Assembly: GCA_021294835.1 (NCBI GenBank)
Contig: JAJTDF010000020.1
Coordinates: 1 to 63,912 of the forward strand
Length of the DNA: 63,912 bases
Direction of reading: 5' to 3'
Source: Planctomycetaceae bacterium
GTDB taxonomy: Bacteria > Planctomycetota > Phycisphaerae > Phycisphaerales > UBA1924
The notes under the pieces are model-generated. The model worked only from the letters and a program-made list of their open reading frames with translations. It ran no database searches and was not told the origin of the DNA. Shown piece after piece: positions 26,158 through 34,252 of this stretch (position 1 is the stretch's first letter; each line of letters starts with the position of its first letter). The position numbers were made by a program, and so were the translations under genes.

Positions 26158-26565
26158 ATGCGACTTCGCGGCGTGCACCACATCGCGGTGATCTGCTCGG
26201 AGTATGCGCGATCCAAGGTGTTCTACACCGAGGTGCTGGGGTTGGCGGTGGTGCGAGAGGTGCATCGGGCCGAGCGGCGGTCGTACAAGCTGGACCTCGC
26301 CCTGCCAGACGGCGCGCAGATTGAACTGTTCTCGTTCCCCGATCCGCCGGCGCGGGTCACACGCCCGGAGGCGTGCGGGCTGCGGCACCTGGCGCTGGCG
26401 GTGCGCGATCTGGACGCGGCCATCGCCACGATCCGCCGTCGCGCCCAAGAGGCGGGCCAGAACGTCGAGATTGAGCCGGTGCGGGTGGACGAGTTCACCG
26501 GCGCGCGGTTTACATTCTTCTTTGACCCCGACGGGCTGCCGATCGAGTTGTACGAGACCCGGTGA
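26158..26565 (+). CDS. VOC-superfamily protein, YaeR/glyoxalase-I-like
   Basis: A 135-residue protein made of two beta-alpha-beta-beta-beta units. The start GVHHIAVICSEYARSKVFYTEVLGL and the end FFFDPDGLPIELYETR are typical of the YaeR branch; metal ligands would be the N-terminal His (HHIAV), Glu in IELFSF, His in LRHLAL and Glu in IELYE. Its substrate is unknown. It follows thiC by 28 bases with no terminator between, so it is probably the last gene of the thiamine-regulated transcript, which ends at the hairpin 26570-26588. Confidence 0.9.
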   Translation: MRLRGVHHIAVICSEYARSKVFYTEVLGLAVVREVHRAERRSYKLDLALPDGAQIELFSFPDPPARVTRPEACGLRHLALAVRDLDAAIATIRRRAQEAGQNVEIEPVRVDEFTGARFTFFFDPDGLPIELYETR

Positions 26566-26569
26566 GGCG

Positions 26570-26588
26570 GGCACGGCGGGCCCGTGCC
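26570..26588. terminator. Bidirectional hairpin terminator between convergent genes
   Basis: A perfect 7-base stem (ggcacgg / ccgtgcc) with a five-base loop cgggc fills the 23-base gap between the VOC gene stop and the DUF4112 gene stop. A short T pair follows on the plus strand. The position between convergent stops and the GC-rich stem fit an intrinsic terminator serving both strands, although there is no long T tract. Confidence 0.7.
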
Positions 26589-27110
26589 TTACCACTGCGC
26601 CGTCAGGCCCAGCAGGCGGATGTTCCGCAGGTTGGCCTTCACGAACACGTCGGCCACGTCGCCCACCACCGGCACGGCGCCGGCCAGCACGTCCAGCAGC
26701 ACGTTGAGGACCATCAGCGCCAGGATGGGCCAGCGGGCCCCCAGCCGCCAGGCGGTGAAGATGATGTACATCGACAGCAGCGCACTGACCACATCGCCCA
26801 CCACGGGGATCAGGCCCAGCCCCGCGTCCAGGCCGAGCCGGAACCGGGTGCCGGGGATGCCCAGCGAGGTGTCCAGCAGCCAGGCCATCTTCTCGAGCCG
26901 ACGTACCAGCCGCTGGCGGGTGGCCGGATCGATTCCCTGCGAGCGGTCGCCCCACACGCTGCGGCCCCGGGCGGCGGCATCGGCGGCCGGCCCGGCCTGG
27001 CCGTCGGACCCATCGACACGACGGGCCCACGGGGTCTCGCCGGGGCGGGCCTCGGAGCGGGGGTCAGCGGCGTGGTGGTCGCGCGGGATGGAGCCGGTGA
27101 AGGCCGTCAT
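26589..27110 (-). CDS. DUF4112 membrane protein
   Basis: A 173-residue protein. The C-terminal ~110 residues fit DUF4112: LLDTSLGIPGTRFRLGLDAGLGLIPVVGDVVSALLSMYIIF, then LALMVLNVLLDVLAGAVPVVGDVADVFVKANLRN, with the twin GxxPVVGD motifs of that family and two or three membrane spans. The first ~60 residues are charged and low-complexity. ATG 27110 is the first start that keeps family-like length; the open frame upstream is antisense to the thymidine kinase gene. Function unknown. Confidence 0.85.
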   Translation of the reverse strand: MTAFTGSIPRDHHAADPRSEARPGETPWARRVDGSDGQAGPAADAAARGRSVWGDRSQGIDPATRQRLVRRLEKMAWLLDTSLGIPGTRFRLGLDAGLGLIPVVGDVVSALLSMYIIFTAWRLGARWPILALMVLNVLLDVLAGAVPVVGDVADVFVKANLRNIRLLGLTAQW

Positions 27111-27242
27111 TGTTTTCTTCTTCGGATCAGCGGCGGCGAGGTTCGCACGCTTCGGTGCATTTCGGACGTTGGCGGCACCCGACGGGGAGATTCGACCCGT
27201 ACAGGGTCCGAAGATCCGGCTCTGGTCCGCTACTGTGCCCGC

Positions 27243-27854
27243 ATGCCAGTGGGATCCGACCGACAGACTGCGGCCGATGCGACCCCCGCGGCCAGCCCGG
27301 CCACGCTGACGGTGATCAGCGGGCCGATGTTCGCCGGCAAGACCACCCGGCTGCTGGAACTGGTCGCCCAGGCCGAGGCGGCCGGCCGGGCGGTGGTGGT
27401 GTGCAGCCCGGCGGGGGACACCCGCAGCGGCGAGGGTGCGGTGGCGACGCACACCGGCCAGCGGCGAGCGGCGGTGGCTTGTGCGTCCGCCGAGGCGGTG
27501 CTGGCGGCAGCCGATCAGGCAGCGGGCACCGACGCGGGCGTGCTGGTGGCGGTCGATGAAGCCCACTTCTTCGGCGCCGCGCTCGTTGAGCCGGTGCGGC
27601 GGCTGCTGGCCCGGGGGGGCACAGCGGTGGTGGTGGCCGGCTTGGACTTGGACCACCGCGGGCACGGCTTTGAGCCGTTCCCCACGCTGCACTGCCTGGC
27701 TGATCGCGTGGAGAAACTCACCGCGCCGTGCGCCCGCTGCGGCGGGGCGGCGGTGTACTCGCAGCGGATGGTGGCCGATCAGGGCCGCATCGTGGTCGGC
27801 GGCGCAGGGGCGTACGAGGCCCGCTGCCGGGCGTGCTTTACCGGGGGTGTCTGA
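27243..27854 (+). CDS. tdk: Thymidine kinase (type II)
   Basis: A 203-residue cytosolic salvage enzyme that phosphorylates thymidine with ATP. The P-loop is GPMFAGKTT near residue 28. The Walker-B-like stretch VLVAVDEAHFFG contains the DE pair, and GLDLDHRGHGFEPFP is the family lasso region. The C-terminus has the structural zinc cysteines CARC and CRAC. It has the usual length for the family apart from about 20 extra N-terminal residues before TLTVISGP. It is divergent from the DUF4112 gene, with 132 bases between starts for both promoters. Confidence 0.95.
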   Translation: MPVGSDRQTAADATPAASPATLTVISGPMFAGKTTRLLELVAQAEAAGRAVVVCSPAGDTRSGEGAVATHTGQRRAAVACASAEAVLAAADQAAGTDAGVLVAVDEAHFFGAALVEPVRRLLARGGTAVVVAGLDLDHRGHGFEPFPTLHCLADRVEKLTAPCARCGGAAVYSQRMVADQGRIVVGGAGAYEARCRACFTGGV

Positions 27855-27893
27855 AGTGGTGGCGGCTGAGAGCGGGGGCGGCTGAAAGTGGGT

Positions 27894-28469
27894 TCAGGCC
27901 AGAGCAAGCACCGCCCGCACCACGGCGGTGACATCGGCGGTGATGCGTTGCTGCGGGAACAACTCGGTGATCGCCGGCACGTGCAGGAAGCACGCCGATG
28001 CGGGGAAGCCGTGCCGCTGGGCGAAGTGCAGCGCGGCATACTGCGTGGACTCGCAGACGTACCGCCCGCAGTCATCGGAGTATCGCCATGGCGCGTTGCG
28101 TGCGGTCAAAGCATCGGCGACCGGCTGCCAGTCCCAGCGTGAGGGCAGCGGCTCGGGCACCGGTGTCGAGGCATCATCCGGGCCGAACTCCATCGGGCGG
28201 CGGGCGACGCGTTCCAGGCGGTAGATGTCACCGGCGGCCAGGCCGGTACACAGGCAGGCCCGGGGGCGGTGCTCCCGCAGCAGGGCCTCAAGTTCCTCGC
28301 GGGCAGCCAGGTGATCGACCGTCAGCGTCGCCGCGACGGCCACCGTGCGGCCGGCCAGCGCGTTGGCGGCCTGGGCGGCAGCAGCAGCGGCGATCCCTGA
28401 CGGGTTGACCGTGAAACCGCGGAACGGGCCGAAGCCGGTGATCAGCAGGGGCAGGCCGTGGTCGCTCAT
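27894..28469 (-). CDS. pcp: Pyroglutamyl-peptidase I (C15 cysteine peptidase)
   Basis: A 191-residue protein of the C15 family, which removes N-terminal pyroglutamate from peptides in the cytosol. The N-terminal TGFGPFRGFTVNPS is diagnostic. The catalytic triad is visible: Glu in AAGDIYRLERVA, Cys in CGRYVCESTQY and His in CFLHVP. The ATG at 28469 overlaps the stop of the upstream terpenoid-cyclase-fold gene by four bases (ATGA), so the two are coupled. It converges on tdk. Confidence 0.9.
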   Translation of the reverse strand: MSDHGLPLLITGFGPFRGFTVNPSGIAAAAAAQAANALAGRTVAVAATLTVDHLAAREELEALLREHRPRACLCTGLAAGDIYRLERVARRPMEFGPDDASTPVPEPLPSRWDWQPVADALTARNAPWRYSDDCGRYVCESTQYAALHFAQRHGFPASACFLHVPAITELFPQQRITADVTAVVRAVLALA

Positions 28470-29827
28470 CGGCCCTCCGCGGGGGCCGTTGCCGGAGCGG
28501 GCACGTTGGCAGCGGGGGCGGCGTTGGCTCCCGGCGGCTGCTCGGCGTTGTACGGGTAGACCTCGGGGCCGCCCATGGCCATCATGGCCATGGCGGTGCC
28601 GTACCCGGCCGAGCGGGTGAACACGCGGTCGTTCCAGCCGCCGTCGGGGCCGCGGACGCGGAAGAGGTGCTGGTTCAGGCGGCGGTTGTACTCGTTGCGT
28701 TCGCTGCGGGGGAGCAACTGCACGCACTGGGCGGCGTAGTGGTGGGCGAACATGAAGTAGTAGGGCGCGACGGCGTACGGGCCTTCATGGGTGCCGCCCT
28801 TCTGGCGTCGCTGATCCAGCCACTCCCAGTGGGCGATGAACGCGTCCACCGCGCCGCGCACGTCACGCAAACTGCCCCGCCCGCCCATCACCAGCGTTGC
28901 CTCCACGATGCACATGCGCCCGACGGCGCCGGGCGTGCCCTCGCTGCGTCGGCTCGGCGTGCCGGAATACACCACGGTGCCCACCGGGTCGCGGGTGCGT
29001 TCGAGAAAGTCCAGCGCCTTGGTGATGGTGCCGGCGGAGACGTCGTACCCCGCCGCCTTGGCGGCGAACAGGGCCTGCAGCGTCGCAGCGGTCATGAAGC
29101 TCGAAGGTGCCGCGGGCTTGTCGCGTCCGGCCGGGCGGGCGTAGTTCCAGCCGCCGGTCTGCGGGATCTGCGTGCGTTCGATGCCGTCCAGATAGAAGGC
29201 CATGGCCTTCTCGAGAGCGTCCTCCTGCCCGGCGGGGATCATCTTGCCGGTCTTCAGCCGCGTGAGGAACAGCACCCCATAGGTGTAGCCCCACCCGCGC
29301 ACGTCGTAGCCCGCGTCGTAATCGTCCACCGACATCAGCGGCTCGGCGATGCCGGCGCAGATGAACGCGGTGGCGCGGGCGACGGCCGCCTGCCGCTCGG
29401 GGTTGTCGGCGTAGCCCGGGGTGTCGACCAGCGCCAGCGCGGCGATGGCCGTGCCACCGATGCGGTAGGCAACGGGGATCTGCCGGTTGACGCGGTAGAC
29501 GCCCTCGTACGGCCACTGGGCGCGGAGTTCCTGACCGGGGCCCGCGGCCTCCTGCAAGGCCAGCAGGATGTCGCACCCCCGCGCCATGGCCGCCTGCAGG
29601 TCGGCCGCGGTGGGGTTGACGGCCCCCAGCGGCAGCGCTTCCACCCGCTTGGCCACCTGCCCGCCGGGCGGGGCCGGATCAGCAAAGGCCGCCGGTGCGG
29701 GTGCCGGCGCGGGGGCCGGTGTCGCTATGGGTGCGGGCGGGGGCGTGGGAGTTGGCGACTGCCCGCCGGCAACAGCGGCGATAGCGAGCGAGGCAAGGCA
29801 TGCACAGCGGCCGGCGAGGGTCGTCAT
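28466..29827 (-). CDS. Secreted protein with prenyltransferase/squalene-cyclase-like alpha-alpha toroid
   Basis: A 453-residue exported protein. The signal peptide (CLASLAIAAVAGGQS) is followed by a Pro/Ala-rich linker. The mature domain has the repeats of the terpenoid-cyclase/prenyltransferase toroid (IGGTAIAALALVDTPGYADN, GGWNYARPAG, SFMTAATLQALFAAKAAGYDV, PDGGWNDRVFTRSAGYGTAMAMMAMG). I see no DxDD cyclase motif, and the protein is exported, so it is probably a non-cyclase binding or scaffold member; such proteins are frequent in planctomycetes. ATG 29827 leaves two bases after the glycosyltransferase stop; ATG 29845 is an alternative overlapping it. Confidence 0.8.
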   Translation of the reverse strand: MTTLAGRCACLASLAIAAVAGGQSPTPTPPPAPIATPAPAPAPAPAAFADPAPPGGQVAKRVEALPLGAVNPTAADLQAAMARGCDILLALQEAAGPGQELRAQWPYEGVYRVNRQIPVAYRIGGTAIAALALVDTPGYADNPERQAAVARATAFICAGIAEPLMSVDDYDAGYDVRGWGYTYGVLFLTRLKTGKMIPAGQEDALEKAMAFYLDGIERTQIPQTGGWNYARPAGRDKPAAPSSFMTAATLQALFAAKAAGYDVSAGTITKALDFLERTRDPVGTVVYSGTPSRRSEGTPGAVGRMCIVEATLVMGGRGSLRDVRGAVDAFIAHWEWLDQRRQKGGTHEGPYAVAPYYFMFAHHYAAQCVQLLPRSERNEYNRRLNQHLFRVRGPDGGWNDRVFTRSAGYGTAMAMMAMGGPEVYPYNAEQPPGANAAPAANVPAPATAPAEGR

Positions 29828-29829
29828 GC

Positions 29830-30786
29830 TCAGAGCGTACCACATTCCCCGCCGCTTGGGGGTGACGGGCGCAGCCAGTGGTCCGCCGCGTCCAGCACCC
29901 GCTCAGGGGGGAGCCACTCCATCTCCATCGGCGAGGGCGGGGCCAGCACGGCGACCGCCCCCGGGGCCCCAAGCGGGGCCCACATCGCCGGGTCGGTCGG
30001 CCCGAACAAGGCCAGCGTGGGCAGGCCCAGTTCGGCCGCCAGGTGCGTCGGCCCGGTGTCGGCCCCGATGAACAGCCGGCAGGGGGCCAGTGCGTGGGCC
30101 AGCGCCGGCAGGTCGTCCATGGCGCCGCCGCCGTGGTCGGTCCGCAGCATCTCCCGCCAGAAAGCCCGCTCGGCGTCGGTGAACTGCTCCATCTCCACCT
30201 CGCCCATGAACACCGCCACCGCGTGCCCGGCCTCCCGCAGGGCCGCCACCAGCGTCGCCCAGCGGTCCATCGGCCAGCGTTTGCTGCGCGAGCCGGCGCC
30301 CACGTGCACCGCAATCGGCCCGCTCGGGTTGCTCCGCAGCGGGGCACGGCCGGTGTGCGACACTGCCAGCCGCTGCAGCAGTTCGCGACGTGACGCCGAG
30401 CCCACCGGCCCGATCAGTCGAACATCCGCCCGGGGGAAGGCCTCGCGGGCGGCGGCCAGCCACGGATGCTCCGCCGGGGCAGTGGGGGGCTCACCGAGCA
30501 GGAAGCAGAGCACCGTGCCAACTGCGTGATGCCGCTCCGTCGCCCGCCCTGCCCACAGGCCGCGGGCGAAGGCCGAGTCGGCATCCACCGTGCGCAGCGA
30601 CTCGGCCGGCCGCCCGGTCTGCTCGCACAGCCAGGCCCGGGCCACCGCGCCCTTGGATGGCGACTCGGTCAGCGTGACGGTCCGGCCCTGCCAAAGCAGT
30701 GTGCGCAGCAACGGCCACAGCAGCACGCTGTCGCCCAGGGCCCCGGCGTGGAACAGCCAGACGTGCCCGGGTTCCGCGGGGTTCAT
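29830..30786 (-). CDS. Glycosyltransferase family 9 (ADP-heptose:LPS heptosyltransferase-like)
   Basis: A 318-residue GT-B enzyme. The N-terminus VWLFHAGALGDSVLLWPLLRTL and the C-terminal donor site FIGADTGPTHLAAELGLPTLALFGPTDPAMWAP are the GT9 hallmarks, and VHVGAGSRSKRWPMDRWATLVAAL is the central block. It would add heptose or a similar sugar to lipopolysaccharide core on the inner face of the inner membrane. Its ATG overlaps the rsmD stop by four bases, and it is followed at once by the toroid protein and pcp, giving a four-gene minus-strand run. Confidence 0.9.
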   Translation of the reverse strand: MNPAEPGHVWLFHAGALGDSVLLWPLLRTLLWQGRTVTLTESPSKGAVARAWLCEQTGRPAESLRTVDADSAFARGLWAGRATERHHAVGTVLCFLLGEPPTAPAEHPWLAAAREAFPRADVRLIGPVGSASRRELLQRLAVSHTGRAPLRSNPSGPIAVHVGAGSRSKRWPMDRWATLVAALREAGHAVAVFMGEVEMEQFTDAERAFWREMLRTDHGGGAMDDLPALAHALAPCRLFIGADTGPTHLAAELGLPTLALFGPTDPAMWAPLGAPGAVAVLAPPSPMEMEWLPPERVLDAADHWLRPSPPSGGECGTL

Positions 30787-31811
30787 CGCTTCATGTACCA
30801 GTGCACGGCGGTCTTGCCGTACGCGTGCGTCTCGGGGCCCCTGGCCCCGGCCAACGTCAAGTCGGCCTCGATCCGCGTCATCACCGGCTGGTGCTCGTCG
30901 GCCACCGAGCCGCCGCCGTCACCCGCCGCATCATCCTCGCCCTCGTCCCCGTCGGCCTCCTTGGCCGCAGCTGCCCCGGCGGGCGGACGGGTGTGGGCCT
31001 TCTCCAGTTCCGCCATCAGCCGCTCAAGCTCCTCGCCCTCGAAGAACTCGGCGTCGAGCTCTTTGCCGGCAAACGGGTCGTTCGCCGCCACCTGGCGCCC
31101 CTTGGCGGGCGCGGGCCGATCATCCTCACGATGACGCTTGCCACCCCGCCGACCGACCCGGTCCTCTTCGTCGCTGTCCACCGCAGCATCAGCCCGGCCG
31201 GGGCGCGGCGCTGCCGAGTGCCGGCCGCCCCGGGGCTGGTTCTCCGCCGAACTGTGCACGTGACGCTCGCGTTTGACCTGCGACCGCATGGCCTCAAAGC
31301 GGGCGTGGCTCTCGGCATCCAGGAAGAAAAATGGCCAGGGCGACCGCAGGATCAAGAACCCGTCGTCGGCCAGCAGGGGCACCAGCGCTTCAGCCTGCTG
31401 CTTCACCCGGGCCCAGCCCACGCCGTCGGGCTCAAGCATCAGCGGGTACGGCGGGTCGAGGAAGATGATGTCCGCCGGACGGGGGCAGCGGGCGGCGACG
31501 GCCAGGCCCAGCGCATCACCCTTGACCACCCGGGCCCGCTCCTGGCACTTGAGGGCCGTGACATTCTGCTCCAGGGCATCGAGGGCCTTCATGTCGCGGT
31601 CCACGAACAGGCAACTGCGGGCCCCGCGGCTGATCGCCTCCAGCCCAAAGCTCCCCGAGCCGGCAAACAGGTCAACAACGGCCGCATCCTTGATGCGTTC
31701 GCCGAGCATGGAGAACATCGACTCCTTGACCCGATCGGGCAAGGGGCGGGTGCTCAGCCCCGGCGGGGCGACCAGCAAACGACGACGAAACTCCCCGGCG
31801 ATGATCCGCAT
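30783..31811 (-). CDS. rsmD: 16S rRNA (guanine966-N2)-methyltransferase with a large disordered insertion
   Basis: A 342-residue protein; ordinary RsmD is about 185-200. Residues 1-170 are a normal SAM-dependent RsmD: MRIIAGEFRRRLL, RPLPDRVKESMFSMLG, DLFAGSGSFGLEAISRGA (SAM site) and the catalytic FLDPPYP. The last family strand, GPETHAYGKTAVHWY, is at the extreme C-terminus. Between them, from about 175 to 310, lies a highly charged, low-complexity segment (Asp/Glu/Arg/Lys with runs such as DSDEEDRVGRRGGKRHREDD). The insertion sits in an external loop position and may bind RNA or ribosomal protein. Its stop overlaps the glycosyltransferase start. Confidence 0.9.
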   Translation of the reverse strand: MRIIAGEFRRRLLVAPPGLSTRPLPDRVKESMFSMLGERIKDAAVVDLFAGSGSFGLEAISRGARSCLFVDRDMKALDALEQNVTALKCQERARVVKGDALGLAVAARCPRPADIIFLDPPYPLMLEPDGVGWARVKQQAEALVPLLADDGFLILRSPWPFFFLDAESHARFEAMRSQVKRERHVHSSAENQPRGGRHSAAPRPGRADAAVDSDEEDRVGRRGGKRHREDDRPAPAKGRQVAANDPFAGKELDAEFFEGEELERLMAELEKAHTRPPAGAAAAKEADGDEGEDDAAGDGGGSVADEHQPVMTRIEADLTLAGARGPETHAYGKTAVHWYMKR

Positions 31812-31885
31812 GGGGGCACGGTAGGGGGCGGCTGGGGCTCTGCGGCCCGATGGGGGAGCGTGCCTGTGAGCGGCGAACCGCGGGC

Positions 31886-32560
31886 TCAGGCGACGTACAG
31901 GCGGGCGAACGGCGGGCGGGGCAGCCCCGTGACCACCGACCAGAACGACGGATGGGGCCGGCGGGATGCGGTGCCGTCGGTGGGCGTCTCAGTCAGCCAC
32001 GCGTTGAACGGCCCGGTGGGCTGCTCGGCGTATCCGGCCAGCGCGGCGCCGCCGATGAACACCGTGCGGTGCAGCAGCAGCAGGTCCTCGCTGGCGTATT
32101 CGGATTCCGCCGCCACACCGGCGAGCGCATCGACCAGCCGGGCGAACAGGCCCTCGTCAGAACGCAGCAGCGTGTCGGCGTCGCGCCAGACGTAGTACCG
32201 CTGGCGAACCGTCGGCCGCGAGGGGTCGCCGCTGCGGTCGCGCAGGCGTTCGACGACGCCCCCCGCGCCATCCAGCGTGCGGGCGACGCGGCTGGGTACG
32301 CCCTCGACCAGCACCGGCATGGACCGCTCCAACTGACGACAAAAGCCGTCCAAGTCATGCACCACCGCCCCGTTGATGACGACGGTTTCCGACCCGGTGA
32401 TGCCCCGCAGATGGCGGACCAGTTCGATGCCGTAATCCTCTCGGGTGTGCAGGCTCCGCGACCAGGCGACCACGTGATGCTCGCCGAGCAGGGCCTCGGT
32501 TTGTTCAACGGTGGCCGCGAAGGGGTTCACCGTGGTGAGCTTGCGAAGGTCGGTCTTCAT
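31886..32560 (-). CDS. Hypothetical protein
   Basis: A 224-residue soluble protein of no family I recognise. It has no signal peptide or membrane span. It alternates predicted strands and helices (ETVVINGAVVHDLDGFCRQLER, RQRYYVWRDADTLLRSDEGLFARLVDALAGVA, LLLLHRTVFIGGAALAGYAEQ). The ATG at 32560 has a GAGGA site about nine bases upstream and is preferred over the upstream in-frame ATG at 32677. It stands alone between rsmD and the sugar nucleotidyltransferase gene. Confidence 0.7.
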   Translation of the reverse strand: MKTDLRKLTTVNPFAATVEQTEALLGEHHVVAWSRSLHTREDYGIELVRHLRGITGSETVVINGAVVHDLDGFCRQLERSMPVLVEGVPSRVARTLDGAGGVVERLRDRSGDPSRPTVRQRYYVWRDADTLLRSDEGLFARLVDALAGVAAESEYASEDLLLLHRTVFIGGAALAGYAEQPTGPFNAWLTETPTDGTASRRPHPSFWSVVTGLPRPPFARLYVA

Positions 32561-32992
32561 GGCATCCTCGCGATCGATTCGGCTGACAGGTGGAAAACGG
32601 CGGCTGCGTGCGGAAGGTCTGGTGTGCTCTGGGTGGGAGGTGTGAATGGTCTGAAGGCTGCCGTTGGATCCCCCCATTTAAGGCGGGGTGGAGGTGAAGA
32701 TGGAGAAACATCCGCTGAGCGTGTCGATGACACGCCCCCGGTTGCGGTTCCGGGAACCATCTCCTCACCTGCCTGAAACTCACCCGCCCCCTCTGGGGCT
32801 TCTGGTCTTCAGTATGCACCAAAATCGCCGCCTCGCCCAGCAGATCGTCACGCCGATGGGGAAAACCTCGCGTTTTCCCCCGATTCTGCGGCTTGGATTC
32901 TGCAATAAGTCCGTGATAGAAATGAACTTGGGTATACGGGGCGATCTTGTACGCAATGTGTGCGGGTCGTCGCGGCCGAGCGGCCGTTCGGT
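32561..32992. other. 432-base intergenic region with a strong hairpin
   Basis: No gene is visible. At 32858-32880 there is a perfect 9-base inverted repeat (ggggaaaac / gttttcccc, loop ctcgc). A second, GC-only palindrome (cggccgagcggccg) lies just past the stop of the minus-strand nucleotidyltransferase gene at about 32967-32980. The latter could terminate that gene; the former could be a terminator or an operator upstream of the hypothetical gene ending at 31886. The region is less GC-rich than its surroundings, as expected for a promoter region. Confidence 0.55.
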
Positions 32993-34126
32993 TTATTTAA
33001 GGTCTTCCCGCAAGGCCCCGTGCACCAGTTTGAGTTCCTCGGCCTTCTCGCGAGGCATGACCAGGGTGGCGTCCTTGGTATGAACCACGATCAGGTTCTC
33101 GCAGCCCAGCAGGGCGACGGTGTGACCCGCGTCCGCCGAGCACACCAGGTTGTTCTTGCCCTGCACGACGATCGTCGTCTCCGGCGTGCTGGAACCGCCC
33201 AGGCGATTGCCCGCGGCATCCGCCGGCAGCGTTTCGCCATAGCTGGGCCAACTGCCGACATCGAGCCATTTCACATCCGTGAGCACGGTGCACACCTGCA
33301 CCTGCTTGTCCTGGCTGGCGGGCTCCATCACGGCGTAGTCGATGCTGATCTTCGGCAGCGTCGGGTACACCTCGGCCAGCACGCGGGCCTGGTCCTTGGT
33401 GCCCCAGGCGGCCTGGATCTTCATCAGCCCTTGGTAGCTCTCAGGCTTGAACCGCTTGATGCAGTCCAGCACGGTGGAGGCCTTCCACACGAACATGCCG
33501 GCGTTCCAACTGAACAGCCCGGACTCCACGTAGGCCTGGGCCCGCTGGATGTTGGGCTTCTCCACGTAGCGGGCGACGCGGTAGGCGAAGCCGTCGGCCC
33601 CCTTCACGCCGGTGATGGCGGCGCCGCGTTCGACATAGCCGAATCCCGTCGCCGGGTAGGTGGGCTTGATGGAGAAGGTCACCAGTCGCCGCTCGTCGGC
33701 CTCCACCAGCCGGAAGCCCAGTTCCACACGCTGGCGGAAGGTGTCCTCCGGCTCGATCACGTGATCGGCGGTCAGCACGGCGAAGATGGCGTCTTTGTCA
33801 AGCTTGGCCAGCACCGCAGCGGTGAAGCCCACAGCGTTCACCGTGTCGCGTGCGGCAGGCTCGCCGAGGATCTGGGCCTCAGAGAACGCCGGCAGCGAGG
33901 CGAGTACGGCGCTGCGATACTGCTCGCCGGTGCAGATGTACCGCCGCTCCGGCGGCACCAGGCCGTCCAGACGGCCGGCCGACATTTCCAGCAGGCTGAT
34001 GGCCGGCGAGCCCGGGGCGGCGCCGGCGCGGCGAACCAGCGGGAGCAACTGCTTGGGCTGGGTGTTGCGGCTCATAGGCCAAAGCCGCGTACCTGCTCCA
34101 CCAGCCATGATCATCGCGTAGCGCAT
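32993..34126 (-). CDS. manC: Mannose-1-phosphate guanylyltransferase
   Basis: A 377-residue nucleotidyltransferase that makes GDP-mannose from GTP and mannose-1-phosphate for surface glycans. Motifs: MAGGAGTRLWPMSR (nucleotide site), LTADHVI, FGYVERG, VEKP, WNAGMFVWKAS and DYAVMEPA. It has only the transferase and its short C-terminal beta-helix; the phosphomannose isomerase half found in bifunctional enzymes is absent. The ATG at 34126 starts directly with the conserved MRYAMIMAGG. The gene is divergent from a hypothetical gene at 34253. Confidence 0.93.
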   Translation of the reverse strand: MRYAMIMAGGAGTRLWPMSRNTQPKQLLPLVRRAGAAPGSPAISLLEMSAGRLDGLVPPERRYICTGEQYRSAVLASLPAFSEAQILGEPAARDTVNAVGFTAAVLAKLDKDAIFAVLTADHVIEPEDTFRQRVELGFRLVEADERRLVTFSIKPTYPATGFGYVERGAAITGVKGADGFAYRVARYVEKPNIQRAQAYVESGLFSWNAGMFVWKASTVLDCIKRFKPESYQGLMKIQAAWGTKDQARVLAEVYPTLPKISIDYAVMEPASQDKQVQVCTVLTDVKWLDVGSWPSYGETLPADAAGNRLGGSSTPETTIVVQGKNNLVCSADAGHTVALLGCENLIVVHTKDATLVMPREKAEELKLVHGALREDLK

Positions 34127-34252
34127 AAGGGTGGGGAATGTATCGGTGCTGCGCGACGGTTTGGTGACGGGTTGGGAGGGCCGGGGAGAAACACCCTATC
34201 CGGACGCCCGCCGGTGACCGGGCCGGCCAACCATCCGCCCGGAGGTGCGAGC

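Noticed and set aside
23976..26216. A 746-codon frame antisense to thiC
   Set aside because: Same cause: it mirrors thiC codon for codon and shows no domain.
32960..34252. Plus-strand open frame opposite manC, running into the gene at 34253
   Set aside because: manC is certain on the minus strand; only the part from ATG 34253, with its GGAGG site, is taken as a gene.
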